Of a stretch of DNA of 44,264 nucleotides, positions 26,398 to 34,679 are shown one piece after another (within the stretch, counting starts at the first letter, position 1; each line of letters opens with the position of its first letter). Made by a program: the position numbers and the translations under genes. The notes beneath the pieces are model-generated. The model made no database searches, was not told the DNA's origin, and was given only the letters and a program-made list of their open reading frames with translations. The DNA lies in contig NZ_GG667520.1 in NCBI RefSeq assembly GCF_000159135.1, forward strand, positions 45,833 to 90,096. The letters run 5' to 3'. This DNA is from Corynebacterium striatum ATCC 6940 (GTDB lineage: Bacteria; Actinomycetota; Actinomycetes; Mycobacteriales; Mycobacteriaceae).

Positions 26398-27543
26398 GTG
26401 GCTCGTGATTATTACGGAATCCTTGGTGTAGAAAAATCCGCTTCCGACGCCGAAATCAAGAAGGCGTATCGCAAACTTGCGCGCAAGTACCACCCAGACG
26501 TCAACCCGGGAGATGACGAAGCTGCCGAGAAGTTCCGCGAGGCCTCCCTCGCGCAGGAAGTGCTCCTCGACCCACAAAAGCGCCAAATCGTGGACATGGG
26601 CGGCGACCCCATGGAGGAACGCGGCGGTGGAGCAGGCTTTGGCGGTGGCTTCGGTGGCGGCGGTCTTGGCGATATCTTCGCTGAGTTCTTCGGCGGCGCG
26701 GCCGGCGGCTCGCGTGGCCCGCGTTCCCGCGTGCAGCCGGGCAACGACGCATTGCTGCGCACCACCATCACCCTGGAGGAAGCGTTCTCCGGCCTGAAGA
26801 AGCAGGTCACCGTGGACACCGCTGTGATCTGCGATCGCTGCGAGGGCACCGGCTCTGCTTCCAAGGCCAAGCCAGTTACCTGCCAGGGGTGTGGCGGCAT
26901 GGGTGAAATCCAGGAGATGCAGCGCAGCTTCCTGGGCAACGTCATGACCACCCGTCCGTGCCCGCAGTGCCAGGGCTTCGGTGAGGTCATCACCGACCCC
27001 TGCAATCACTGTGGCGGCGACGGCCGCGTGAAGAAGCGCCGCGATCTCACCGTGAACATCCCGGCTGGCATCGGCGACGGCATGCGCATCCGCATGGCCT
27101 CTCAAGGCGAGGTCGGCCACGGCGGCGGCCCTGCTGGCGACCTGTACGTGGAGGTCTCCACCAAGCCGCACGCAGTCTTCGAGCGCAACGCCGACGACCT
27201 GCACTTGACGGTGCGCGTGCCCATGGTGGACGCAGCGCTGGGCACCAACTTCACCATCGATCAGCTAGATGGCGAGGAGCTCAACATCGACATCGAGCCG
27301 GGCACCCAGCCGGGCGAGTCCATCAAGGTCGAGGGCAAAGGCATGCCGCGCCTGCGCACCGATGGCTTTGGCAACCTGTTTGCCCACGTTGATGTCGTGG
27401 TTCCGAAGGAGCTCGACAAGAAGACCCGCGAGCTGCTCGAGAAGGTCCGCGATTCCCGCGACGAGGGCGCCCGCGTGCGTGAGTCCGGCGACGGCCAGGA
27501 AGAATCCTTCTTCTCCCGCATCCGCGATAGGTTCCGCCGCTAA
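26398..27543 (+). CDS. dnaJ2: Molecular chaperone DnaJ2 (type I Hsp40)
   Basis: This co-chaperone stimulates DnaK and binds unfolded clients. It has 381 residues. The J domain has HPD in [10 protein letters not shown] (about residues 30-40). A glycine-rich region follows ([15 protein letters not shown]). Four CxxCxGxG-type zinc motifs are present: [24 protein letters not shown] and CNHCGGDG. The C-terminal substrate domains are complete. The start is GTG 26398 with RBS AGAAGGA about 10 nt upstream. Pairing with hrcA marks it as the second DnaJ of actinobacteria rather than the one in the dnaK-grpE operon. The stop overlaps the rsmE start by one base (TAATG). Confidence 0.96.
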   Translation: MARDYYGILGVEKSASDAEIKKAYRKLARKYHPDVNPGDDEAAEKFREASLAQEVLLDPQKRQIVDMGGDPMEERGGGAGFGGGFGGGGLGDIFAEFFGGAAGGSRGPRSRVQPGNDALLRTTITLEEAFSGLKKQVTVDTAVICDRCEGTGSASKAKPVTCQGCGGMGEIQEMQRSFLGNVMTTRPCPQCQGFGEVITDPCNHCGGDGRVKKRRDLTVNIPAGIGDGMRIRMASQGEVGHGGGPAGDLYVEVSTKPHAVFERNADDLHLTVRVPMVDAALGTNFTIDQLDGEELNIDIEPGTQPGESIKVEGKGMPRLRTDGFGNLFAHVDVVVPKELDKKTRELLEKVRDSRDEGARVRESGDGQEESFFSRIRDRFRR

Positions 27544-28265
27544 TGTCGCTGCCGGTCTTTATCCACCCCGATCTTTCGCAGGCCCGCGTGGGCGAGCCGG
27601 TGGGGCTCGACGGCGCGGAGGGCCGCCACGCGGTGACGGTCAAGCGCCTTAGCGTAGGGGAGCGGCTCAAGCTCATCGACGGCACGGGCACCGCCGCCCT
27701 GGCCACCATCCAGTCCATTTCGGGCAAGGATCATTTGGCCGCGCTTGTCGACGCCGTGACTTTTGCGCCCGAGCCCAACCCCCGCGTGGTAGTGGTGCAG
27801 GCCATCCCGAAGTCGGAGCGCGCCGAACTCGCCGTGGACTTGGCCACCCAGGCCGGCGCCGACGAAATCATCGCGTGGCAAGCCGATCGCTGCGTGGCCA
27901 AGTGGGATGCCAAAAAGGCACCTAAGGCCTTGGCCAAGTGGGAGGCGGCAGCGATTGCTGCCGCGAAACAGTCCCGGCGCGACCGCATCCCGGCGGTCTC
28001 TGGACCGCTGACCACGCCGCAGGTCGCGCAGCTCATCGCCGGCCAAACCGCCTACGTGCTGCACGAGGAGGCCACCGCCTCCATCAAGGACGTCCCGCTG
28101 GAGGGCACTGTCTACCTGCTCGTCGGCCCAGAAGGTGGAATCGGTGCGGAGGAACTGGAGCGCCTCGGCGCGCAGTCCATCAAGCTTGGTCCTGAGGTCT
28201 TGCGCACGGCGTCGGCAGCCATGGTGGCCCTTGCTGCAATCGGCACCCGCACTGACCGCTGGTAG
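27543..28265 (+). CDS. rsmE: 16S rRNA m3U1498 methyltransferase RsmE
   Basis: This SAM-dependent SPOUT methyltransferase modifies U1498 of 16S rRNA. It has 240 residues. The N-terminal PUA-like domain contains HAVTVKRLSVGERLKLIDG. The C-terminal knot has EIIAWQADRCVAKW (region of the family ER-x motif), LLVGPEGGIGAEELE (SAM-binding loop) and LGPEVLRTASAAMVALAAIG (end of knot). Translation is coupled to dnaJ2 by a 1-nt overlap, and phoH begins 3 nt after the stop. Confidence 0.95.
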   Translation: MSLPVFIHPDLSQARVGEPVGLDGAEGRHAVTVKRLSVGERLKLIDGTGTAALATIQSISGKDHLAALVDAVTFAPEPNPRVVVVQAIPKSERAELAVDLATQAGADEIIAWQADRCVAKWDAKKAPKALAKWEAAAIAAAKQSRRDRIPAVSGPLTTPQVAQLIAGQTAYVLHEEATASIKDVPLEGTVYLLVGPEGGIGAEELERLGAQSIKLGPEVLRTASAAMVALAAIGTRTDRW

Positions 28266-28268
28266 CCT

Positions 28269-29273
28269 GTGAGAGTGCCTATTATCACCAAGAAGTTTGA
28301 GCTCGACTCCGCCTACGTAGCCACCGTGTTGGGCAGCGCGGACGATAATCTGCGCGTGCTCAATAACCTGCTGGACGCGGACCTATTCGCCCGGGGAACC
28401 ACCGTTACGGTTACCGGCCCTGACTACGAGGTAGCCCGCGCCGCAAAGGTCCTTGAGGAGCTCGAGGCCATCGCGCGCCGCGGCCACTCCGTGAGCACCG
28501 ATACCGTTAAGCACACCGTGGACATGGTGGCTGTTGACGCCCCGCAGTCGGTCTCCGCTGCGCTGGCGGCGGACATCGTCAAACGCCGCGGCAAGTCCGT
28601 GCGCCCGAAGACGGTAGGCCAGTCCGAGTACGTCCAGGCCATCGATGACAACACCGTGGTCTTCGGCATCGGCCCAGCCGGCTCCGGCAAGACCTACCTG
28701 GCCGTGGCCAAGGCGGTTCAGGCCCTGCAGACCAAGCAGGTCTCGCGCATCATCTTGACCCGCCCGGCCGTCGAGGCGGGAGAGAAACTGGGCTTCCTCC
28801 CGGGAACCTTAAATGACAAGATTGACCCGTACCTGCGCCCGCTTTACGACGCCCTGCGCGACATGCTTGACCCCGAGATGATTCCGAAGCTCATGGAGGC
28901 CGGCATCATCGAGGTCGCCCCGCTGGCGTACATGCGTGGCCGCACGCTGAACGACGCCTTCGTCATCCTCGATGAGGCCCAAAACACCACCCCGGCGCAG
29001 ATGAAGATGTTCCTGACCCGTCTGGGCTTTGGCTCCAAGATCGTGGTCACGGGTGACATCTCGCAGGTGGACCTCCCACGCGGTCAGATCTCCGGCCTGC
29101 GCTTAGTGCGCCGCATTTTGGAAGGCGTGCCGGATATTCACTTTGCGGACCTGGGCTCGGGAGACGTGGTTAGGCACCAGCTCGTGGGCCGCATCGTCAA
29201 CGCTTATGATGCCGCTGAGGCGAAAAGCGCCGCTAAGAACGCAGCGTCCAAGTACGTAGAGGAAGGCGAATAA
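28269..29273 (+). CDS. phoH: PhoH-like ATPase
   Basis: It has 334 residues. A short KH-like N-terminal region (about 1-110) precedes a RecA-type ATPase with Walker [13 protein letters not shown] near residue 137 and Walker [12 protein letters not shown] near 233; the ATPase domain runs to [11 protein letters not shown] and beyond. PhoH proteins are predicted RNA-associated ATPases. Adjacency to the RNase gene ybeY is widely conserved and implies a joint role in RNA or ribosome maintenance, which is an inference. The start GTG 28269 lies 3 nt after the rsmE stop; GTG 28275 is an alternative. The ybeY ATG directly follows the stop. Confidence 0.94.
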   Translation: MRVPIITKKFELDSAYVATVLGSADDNLRVLNNLLDADLFARGTTVTVTGPDYEVARAAKVLEELEAIARRGHSVSTDTVKHTVDMVAVDAPQSVSAALAADIVKRRGKSVRPKTVGQSEYVQAIDDNTVVFGIGPAGSGKTYLAVAKAVQALQTKQVSRIILTRPAVEAGEKLGFLPGTLNDKIDPYLRPLYDALRDMLDPEMIPKLMEAGIIEVAPLAYMRGRTLNDAFVILDEAQNTTPAQMKMFLTRLGFGSKIVVTGDISQVDLPRGQISGLRLVRRILEGVPDIHFADLGSGDVVRHQLVGRIVNAYDAAEAKSAAKNAASKYVEEGE

Positions 29274-29879
29274 ATGTCCATCGAGTTCATCAACGAGTCC
29301 GGCTTTGAGGGCGTCAACGAGGAGATGCTCATCGACGTTGCATCCTTTGCCTTTGGAGCCATGGACATCAACCCGGACGCCGAGTGCACCATCACCGCGG
29401 TCGACTTGGAGACCATTGCGGACCTGCACGTGCGCTGGATGGACCTCGAGGGCCCAACCGACGTCATGAGTTTCCCCATGGATGAGATCACGCCGGGCGC
29501 GTTGGGCACGCGTCCCGACGCCCCCGAAATGGGCCCGGCCATGCTCGGCGACATCGTGCTCTGCCCTGAGTTTGCCCTGCGCCAAGCCAATGCGGCGGGC
29601 CACTCGCTGGGCCACGAGCTCGCGTTGCTGACGGTGCACGGTTGCCTCCACCTGCTGGGCTATGACCACGCCACCCCGGCGGAGGAAAAAGAGATGTTTA
29701 GCCTGCAGAACGAGCTGCTGGCTGATTGGTACGACGACCTCGCGGCCCGCGGCGTGAGCTATCAACCGAAGCCGTCTGGCCCGAAGGCATTCCCGGATGC
29801 CGCCGAGCGCGCCAATCTGGATAAGCAGGTGCCGGGCGGTGGAATCCCCCCAGTTGCCGAGCCGCGCCGCGAGGATTAG
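29274..29879 (+). CDS. ybeY: Endoribonuclease YbeY (rRNA maturation factor)
   Basis: This zinc-dependent endoribonuclease is needed for 16S rRNA 3' maturation. It has 201 residues. The metal site H-x3-H-x5-H is intact in [11 protein letters not shown] (about residues 122-132). The upstream block [10 protein letters not shown] is the second family signature. After the catalytic domain there is a roughly 40-residue proline-rich C-terminal extension ending PRRED, seen in actinobacterial members. The ATG immediately follows the phoH stop. It is the last gene of the conserved run; a convergent minus-strand gene comes next. Confidence 0.95.
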   Translation: MSIEFINESGFEGVNEEMLIDVASFAFGAMDINPDAECTITAVDLETIADLHVRWMDLEGPTDVMSFPMDEITPGALGTRPDAPEMGPAMLGDIVLCPEFALRQANAAGHSLGHELALLTVHGCLHLLGYDHATPAEEKEMFSLQNELLADWYDDLAARGVSYQPKPSGPKAFPDAAERANLDKQVPGGGIPPVAEPRRED

Positions 29880-29938
29880 TCGAGTGGCTTAAAGCGGCGG
29901 ACATGGGCTTGAACCATGGCGGTAGTTAGAGTGACCCG

Positions 29939-30685
29939 CTACACAGATCGTGAAATAGCCTTGATTGCTTCTGACGGAGCATCAAACCAGACCTGCACGT
30001 GGTTGACATGCGAAAGCTGTTCCTTCTGCCACGGCCACTTTGGCGCTGGCACGAGCAGTGGCGATGCAAGCTCGATGTGAACGTTGCTCCCGTCGCCGTT
30101 TCCTAAAATCAATGTGTCTTCATCAATTGCATATCTCTCATGGGAGTAACCCCGTGACAGGGTGATGTTCGCGATTTCTCCCGCGGCAATGCTCACTACT
30201 TGCCTACCCGCATGGCGCAGCACCAACGTCCCATCAACGAAATGTGGATAGGTGTAGGCGGCGCCAAAGATTCCCCACAGCAAGATGAGCGAATAGAGGG
30301 AAACAATGAGGATTAGCGCGCGCAGCCATGCCCACGGCACCAGAAGCTCGATCGCAATGCATTCAATCCCAGTCGCTCCTGTAACCGCAGCCGGAATCAC
30401 CCACCAACCGCGATGGGAGTCGAGCACTTTGCCCGAATACCGCCGCTGCCGTAGTAGTACGAGTACACATGTCTTCAACATACGGAGCTCGGCCCTCACT
30501 GCTTGTACCGGCGCAATATCCTCGTCGCGGTTGATGAAAAGAAAAGCGGCAGCCAGAAGAAGCTCTAGAGCGATGACTCCCGTAACGATCACGGTTCCTC
30601 TTCCGCCGCCAGCATTGAGGACATAGAGTTCTGCCGCCAGGACGGCACCAATGAGGACCGTGAAAACCAGCGATCTAGCCTTCAT
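29939..30685 (-). CDS. Multi-pass membrane protein, unknown function
   Basis: It has 248 residues and no recognised family. Hydrophobic segments are visible at about residues 7-25, 32-52, 94-115 and 120-145, followed by a soluble, beta-strand-rich C-terminal half (about 150-248) that looks like a membrane-attached PH-like module; this is inferred from pattern only. The start overlaps the upstream MerR gene by 4 nt (ATGA), so the two form one operon, and the regulator probably controls this protein. It converges on ybeY with 59 nt between and no clear terminator. Confidence 0.75.
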   Translation of the reverse strand: MKARSLVFTVLIGAVLAAELYVLNAGGGRGTVIVTGVIALELLLAAAFLFINRDEDIAPVQAVRAELRMLKTCVLVLLRQRRYSGKVLDSHRGWWVIPAAVTGATGIECIAIELLVPWAWLRALILIVSLYSLILLWGIFGAAYTYPHFVDGTLVLRHAGRQVVSIAAGEIANITLSRGYSHERYAIDEDTLILGNGDGSNVHIELASPLLVPAPKWPWQKEQLSHVNHVQVWFDAPSEAIKAISRSV

Positions 30686-31380
30686 CGCCGTACCAATTCC
30701 AAGGCCACCAATTGGCCTTTACGGGCTGAGATGTCGCGCGGCTGGAGCTCCAAATATCCGGGCCGCAACGTTGCGAAAACTCCGTTCATGACGCCTTCCT
30801 TATAGGACTTGAACCACTGTTCTGCGAGTTCATCACACTCCGGACCAGGTTCGGTCTCACCGAGCTGTTTCCACCGTTGATGCTGCGCCCTAATCCTTGA
30901 GACACATTGAGGCGAACTCAGATTTGTCTCAAGCACGCGCCACGTCTGAGCCGTAGCAACTCCCGAATAGGCCATGAGTTCCCATGCATCAACTTCTTGC
31001 GCAATCTCGACTTCCGACAGCCCACTTTCGGCGAGAACTTCTTTCATAAGAACCATCAATCCGTGGGGAGCTGGCCCTGGCGGATTATCCCTGAGCCGAA
31101 TGAGTCGCGCACGTTGTTCTTCCAGATTTGCGACTCGTCGCTCTATTTCTGCAAGCGCCGCATCGTACAACGTATCTTCGGGCTCCGCGGTCAGGGATTT
31201 GAGCGGAATCCCTGCCACGGCCAGCTGCCGAACCTTCACTAACGCAGCAAGGTCTGCGAGCGAATAGTCGCGATATCCGTTTGCCTTACGCTCCGGCTCC
31301 GGAACTACGCCCCGTTGGTGATAGTGGCGAATTGTGCGCACACTGCAGCCCAGTGCCCGGGCGACTTCTGAGATCCTCAT
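30682..31380 (-). CDS. MerR-family transcriptional regulator
   Basis: It has 232 residues. The N-terminal winged helix-turn-helix MRISEVARALGCSVRTIRHY with RGVVPEPERKANGYRDYS is typical of MerR proteins. A coiled-coil segment follows (about 80-105, EIERRVANLEEQRARLIRL). The C-terminal effector region has no cysteine pair of the metal-sensing type. It does not match a family I can name, so the inducer is unknown. The ATG is 6 nt behind a TATAAA box with a 19-bp spacer to TTGACC, the geometry of MerR-controlled promoters, which suggests autoregulation and a leaderless mRNA. The downstream membrane protein is translationally coupled. Confidence 0.9.
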   Translation of the reverse strand: MRISEVARALGCSVRTIRHYHQRGVVPEPERKANGYRDYSLADLAALVKVRQLAVAGIPLKSLTAEPEDTLYDAALAEIERRVANLEEQRARLIRLRDNPPGPAPHGLMVLMKEVLAESGLSEVEIAQEVDAWELMAYSGVATAQTWRVLETNLSSPQCVSRIRAQHQRWKQLGETEPGPECDELAEQWFKSYKEGVMNGVFATLRPGYLELQPRDISARKGQLVALELVRR

Positions 31381-31386
31381 AAGGCT

Positions 31387-31417
31387 TTTATAAACTATGA
31401 CGCCGCGTCAAGGTCAA
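31387..31417 (-). promoter_or_regulatory. MerR-type autoregulated promoter and operator
   Basis: On the minus strand, -35 TTGACC (31412-31417) and -10 TATAAA (31387-31392) are separated by 19 bp. A 13-nt palindrome TGACGC-C-GCGTCA (31398-31410) sits between them. The long spacer with a central dyad is the hallmark of promoters that MerR proteins untwist. The -10 ends 6 nt before the ATG. Confidence 0.75.
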
Positions 31418-31562
31418 GAGATTTCAAGAATGAGCGAGGCAAACGTCCCCGAACTTCCGTGGCTTAGTCGAATTCGTAGACGAGGTCGTCCTCCCTCTCC
31501 TGCGGGCACCCGAGAAAATTAAATCTGCGATTTCTTTTGTGAGGTCCGTGAAATGGAGCAAG

Positions 31563-32420
31563 ATGGATGCCATGAATATTCTTTCGATCCAGTCCCATGT
31601 CACCTACGGCCACGTCGGCAACTCTGCTGCAGTCTTCCCGCTCCAGCGTGCGGGCCACGAGGTATGGCCGGTTCACACGGTGAACTTCTCCAACCACACC
31701 GGCTACGGCGATTGGGGCGGACCACTCATCCCAGCTGCTGATGTCACTAGCATTATCGACGGCATCGAGAAGCGCGGCGCCTTTGAGAAGATCGACGCAA
31801 TCCTCTCTGGCTACCAGGGTGGTCCGGATATTGCAGGCGCTATTGTCGACGCCGTGACCCGCATCAAGGCCGTCAACCCCAAGGCCCTCTACGCGTGCGA
31901 CCCAGTCATGGGCAACGCGAAGTCGGGCTGCTTCGTCTCGGACGAGATTCCGCCGCTGCTGCGCGATAAGGTCGTGCCGGTGGCTGACATCATCACCCCG
32001 AACCAGTTCGAGCTGGGTTACCTGACTGACCACGAGGTCGGCACCTTGGAGCAGACCCTCGAGGCCGTGAAGGCTGCGCAGGAAATCGGCCCGAAGACCG
32101 TGCTAGTCACCTCAGTAAAGCGCCCGGAGACCCCGGAGGAGACCATCGAGATGCTCGCCGTGGACGGCGACCGCGCCTTCATCGTGGCCACCCCGTTCCT
32201 GCCGTTCAAGCGCAATGGCTCCGGCGACGTCACTGCAGCGCTGTTTACCGGCCACTACGTCGAAACCCATGACGCGAAGCTGGCGTTGAAGCGCACCGCG
32301 TCTTCGGTGTACGACTTGCTGCACAACACTTATGAGGCAGACTCGCAGGAGCTGCAGCTCATTGAGTCCCAGGACGTGTTTGCGAATCCGCAGCTGCAGT
32401 TCCACGTCGAGGAGCTCTAG
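31563..32420 (+). CDS. pdxY: Pyridoxal kinase (PdxY-type)
   Basis: It phosphorylates pyridoxal to PLP with ATP in the vitamin B6 salvage pathway. It has 285 residues (E. coli PdxY 287). The N-terminus NILSIQSHVTYGHVGNSAAV and VNFSNHTGYGDWGG, then CDPVMGN and the C-terminal anion-hole motif NGSGDVTAALFTGH with its catalytic Asp, are those of the ribokinase-fold PdxK/PdxY group. ATG 31563 was chosen because GGAG ends 4 nt upstream; ATG 31572 is an alternative that fits PdxY alignments equally well. Its orientation is divergent from the MerR gene. The left inverted repeat of the DUF559 cassette starts 24 nt after its stop. Confidence 0.92.
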   Translation: MDAMNILSIQSHVTYGHVGNSAAVFPLQRAGHEVWPVHTVNFSNHTGYGDWGGPLIPAADVTSIIDGIEKRGAFEKIDAILSGYQGGPDIAGAIVDAVTRIKAVNPKALYACDPVMGNAKSGCFVSDEIPPLLRDKVVPVADIITPNQFELGYLTDHEVGTLEQTLEAVKAAQEIGPKTVLVTSVKRPETPEETIEMLAVDGDRAFIVATPFLPFKRNGSGDVTAALFTGHYVETHDAKLALKRTASSVYDLLHNTYEADSQELQLIESQDVFANPQLQFHVEEL

Positions 32421-32443
32421 CGCACCCGTCCCACGCCTTTTGG

Positions 32444-32540
32444 CAAATACCCAGACCTGGAAATGCAGCTTTCTGGTGGAAAGCGGGGCGTCGGCAAGCG
32501 CGGCGAAAAGCGAGCAGGAGGTCTGGGTGCCCAGCCCTGG
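32444..32540 (+). repeat. Left 97-bp inverted repeat
   Basis: It is the inverted partner of 33503-33599 (83 of 97 positions identical by hand alignment). It contains a small hairpin GCTTTC-TGGTG-GAAAGC at about 32469-32485 that could also end pdxY transcription. It starts 24 nt after the pdxY stop. Confidence 0.9.
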
Positions 32541-32603
32541 GGATTTGACCATCCTGGCCGCACTTGCCGCGCGCCAGCACCCACCGCCGGTTAAAAGTAA
32601 GGC

Positions 32604-33497
32604 ATGGACAACGCGTTACTTTTTGACACAATCGACGCCCACCTTATTGACCTTCGCCAACTATCCAACGAAGACCCGTGCTGGCTGCAGATGCACCACG
32701 GCAAAATCGTGCGCGCGGCCTGGTGCTTCGCGCTGTCGAAGCAATTCTGGAATCGGCTCAAACCCTGGGAACGCGACATAGCGCGGGTGTATATCCACGC
32801 ACGGACCGTGCATAAAGCTGTGCTGATCGGAAAGCCCGCGGCTCTGATACACGGCATTCCCACCATTAGCCGCCCCACCGATTACCCAGCAGTGCTGCCC
32901 TCGGGCTCGGTACCGCAGAAATCCAAGGGGCATTTCTTCGCTTATAAAGCTGCCCGCCTGCACGGGCAGACCACCACTGTGCACGGCATTAAGCTCACCT
33001 CGCTGGAACGTACCGCGATTGACATGGCCCGCCTGCACGGCTTCGAAGAGGGGCTGGTCGCCGCGGATTATGTGCGTGCACAGGTGGGCCGCCGTCGCAT
33101 GCAGGATACGTTGGGCGCGCTGGGCCGCGTCAAGGGCGTAGCGACGGCACGCGCCGTGGTGGCTGCGACCGTGGTTGATTCTGAGTCGCCGTGGGAGTCC
33201 TATGCCCGCGCGTTGTTGCTGCGTGCGGGCATAAACGTGCGCACGCAGTACGTTGTGGGCAAGTACCGCGCTGATTTGGCAATTGACGGCTGGTTGCTCA
33301 TTGAAATCGACGGCGATGTCAAATACCAAGACAAGCCTGTGGAGGCGATTCGCGCGGAGCACCGCCGCCAGAAGGAGCTGCTCAACATGGGTTATGTGGT
33401 CCTGCGCTTTAGCCCGGAGGAGTTGCGCGCCCGGCCGGAGGAGTTTGTCGCGACGGTGCGCCGAATGTTGGCGATGGGCCCTAGGCGCGCCGCATAG
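32604..33497 (+). CDS. DUF559/Vsr-like PD-(D/E)XK nuclease-fold protein
   Basis: It has 297 residues. The N-terminal half (to about 190) is shared with the protein encoded at 20573-21418, including LTSLERTAIDMARLHGFEEG and LGRVKGVATARAVV. The C-terminal domain has the DUF559 pattern: Asp in YRADLAIDG, E-x-D in LLIEIDGD, then a basic helix RAEHRRQKELL and GYVVLRFSPEELRARPEE. The acidic residues expected for metal-dependent cleavage are present here but not in the paralogue, so this is the likely active copy. Target and role are unknown; related fold members include Vsr mismatch endonuclease. The gene is framed by 97-bp inverted repeats and separates pdxY from era. Confidence 0.8.
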   Translation: MDNALLFDTIDAHLIDLRQLSNEDPCWLQMHHGKIVRAAWCFALSKQFWNRLKPWERDIARVYIHARTVHKAVLIGKPAALIHGIPTISRPTDYPAVLPSGSVPQKSKGHFFAYKAARLHGQTTTVHGIKLTSLERTAIDMARLHGFEEGLVAADYVRAQVGRRRMQDTLGALGRVKGVATARAVVAATVVDSESPWESYARALLLRAGINVRTQYVVGKYRADLAIDGWLLIEIDGDVKYQDKPVEAIRAEHRRQKELLNMGYVVLRFSPEELRARPEEFVATVRRMLAMGPRRAA

Positions 33498-33502
33498 TTA
33501 CC

Positions 33503-33599
33503 CAGCCCTGGAAACCCAGAGGTCCTGTTCGCGTTTCGCCGCGCTTGCCGACGCCTTCCATTCCACCAGAAAGCTGCATTTCCAGCCCTGGGTATTTGC
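33503..33599 (-). repeat. Right 97-bp inverted repeat
   Basis: It is the inverted partner of 32444-32540. The motif CCAGCCCTGG occurs near both its inner (about 33502) and outer (about 33582) ends, giving the repeat some internal symmetry. It ends 86 nt before the era start. Confidence 0.9.
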
Positions 33600-33685
33600 G
33601 AGAGGAGAACGCCGGTGAAGAGGCCCACGGGCAGCCGCAAACGCGTATGTACTACTGTGACGCGGCTGGGCTATGATGACTAGCA

Positions 33686-34675
33686 ATGAGTACCGATTTT
33701 GACGCCGCCTTTGAGAACCTCCCCGCCGACGGGGAGGCCCTCGACTACACCGACTACACCGACACCCCGGAGGGATTCCGCTCCGGCTTCGTGTCCTTCG
33801 TGGGACGCCCTAACACGGGCAAGTCGACTCTGACCAACGCGCTGGTAGGCCAGAAGATTGCCATCACCGCCAACCAGCCGGAGACCACCCGTCACCCCAT
33901 CCGCGGCCTGGTCCACCGCGAAGACGCCCAAGTTATCGTCGTGGATACACCGGGCCTGCACCGCCCCCGCACCCTGTTGGGCGAGCGCCTCAACGAGATG
34001 GTCAAGGACACGTACGCGGACGTGGACGTCATCGGCCTGACCATCCCCGCCGACGAGAAGATCGGCCCAGGTGACCGCTGGATTCTGGAGAACGTCCGCA
34101 AGGTAGCGCCGAAGACCCCGATCATCGGCATCGTGACCAAGCTGGATAAGGCCAGCAAGGACCAGGTCGGCGCGCAGCTTTTGGCGCTGCATGAGCTGCT
34201 CAGCGAGGACAACCCCGACGCCGTGGTCATCCCGGTTTCGGCCACCCAGCGCGTACAACTGGATGAGCTGACCCAGGTCATCGTCGATCACCTGCCGGAG
34301 GGGCCTAAGTTCTACCCGGATGATCACATCACTGACGAAGAGCAGGAAAAGCGCATTTCCGAGCTCATCCGCGAGGCTGCGCTGGCTGGGCTCAAAGACG
34401 AGCTGCCGCACAGCGTGGCCGTCTCCGTCGACGAGATGCTGCCGGATGAGACTCGCCCCGACGTCCTCAACATCCACGCCGTCCTCTATCTAGAGCGCCC
34501 CGGCCAGAAGCGCATCATCGAGGGCAAGGACGGTCGCCGTTTTATGCGCATAGTCGGCACCGCCCGCAAGGAGATCATCCAGCTGCTGGGCCAGAACGTC
34601 TATCTTGACCTGCGCATCAAGGTGCTCAAGAACTGGCAGTCGGACCCGAAGATGCTCGGCCGCCTCGGCTTCTAA
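33686..34675 (+). CDS. era: GTPase Era
   Basis: This essential GTPase binds the 16S rRNA 3' end and aids 30S assembly. It has 329 residues. G1 is GRPNTGKST (near residue 39), the effector region has ETTRHPIRG, G3 is DTPG, and G4 is TKLD in place of the usual NKxD, as is common in actinobacterial Era. The C-terminal KH domain ends in NVYLDLRIKVLKNWQSDP. An acidic N-terminal extension of about 30 residues includes a repeated DYTDYTDT. A -10-like TATGAT (33672-33677) ends 8 nt before the ATG, and there is no RBS. It is followed by recO after 4 nt. Confidence 0.96.
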   Translation: MSTDFDAAFENLPADGEALDYTDYTDTPEGFRSGFVSFVGRPNTGKSTLTNALVGQKIAITANQPETTRHPIRGLVHREDAQVIVVDTPGLHRPRTLLGERLNEMVKDTYADVDVIGLTIPADEKIGPGDRWILENVRKVAPKTPIIGIVTKLDKASKDQVGAQLLALHELLSEDNPDAVVIPVSATQRVQLDELTQVIVDHLPEGPKFYPDDHITDEEQEKRISELIREAALAGLKDELPHSVAVSVDEMLPDETRPDVLNIHAVLYLERPGQKRIIEGKDGRRFMRIVGTARKEIIQLLGQNVYLDLRIKVLKNWQSDPKMLGRLGF

Positions 34676-34679
34676 GCCC

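Larger units (their letters stand above)
32444..33599. mobile_element. Candidate cassette: DUF559 gene between 97-bp inverted repeats
   Basis: The unit is 1156 bp. Left repeat 32444-32540 and right repeat 33503-33599 are inverted copies that align without gaps over 97 bp with 14 mismatches (about 86%). The outer tips are identical: GCAAATACCCAG on the left and CTGGGTATTTGC on the right. The single gene inside starts 63 nt after the left repeat and stops 5 nt before the right one. No transposase is present and no target duplication is visible. It may be a non-autonomous or nuclease-driven mobile unit, or a former one. Confidence 0.55.

Noticed and set aside
29880..29938. tRNA-like sequence after ybeY
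   Set aside because: No acceptor stem, no GGTTCGAATCC-type T-arm and no cloverleaf could be drawn. No tRNA or rRNA gene was seen anywhere in the window.
31464..31500. Minus-strand C-terminus-like codons reading EREDDLVYEFD before a stop, upstream of merR
   Set aside because: Codon use looks real for about 13 codons, but the frame beyond is the shadow of pdxY. It may be the tail of a deleted gene, but it is too short to call.
32421..33685. Classical insertion sequence
   Set aside because: The enclosed protein has DUF559 nuclease-fold motifs, not a DDE or HUH transposase, and no target duplication is visible. It was kept as a candidate cassette only.
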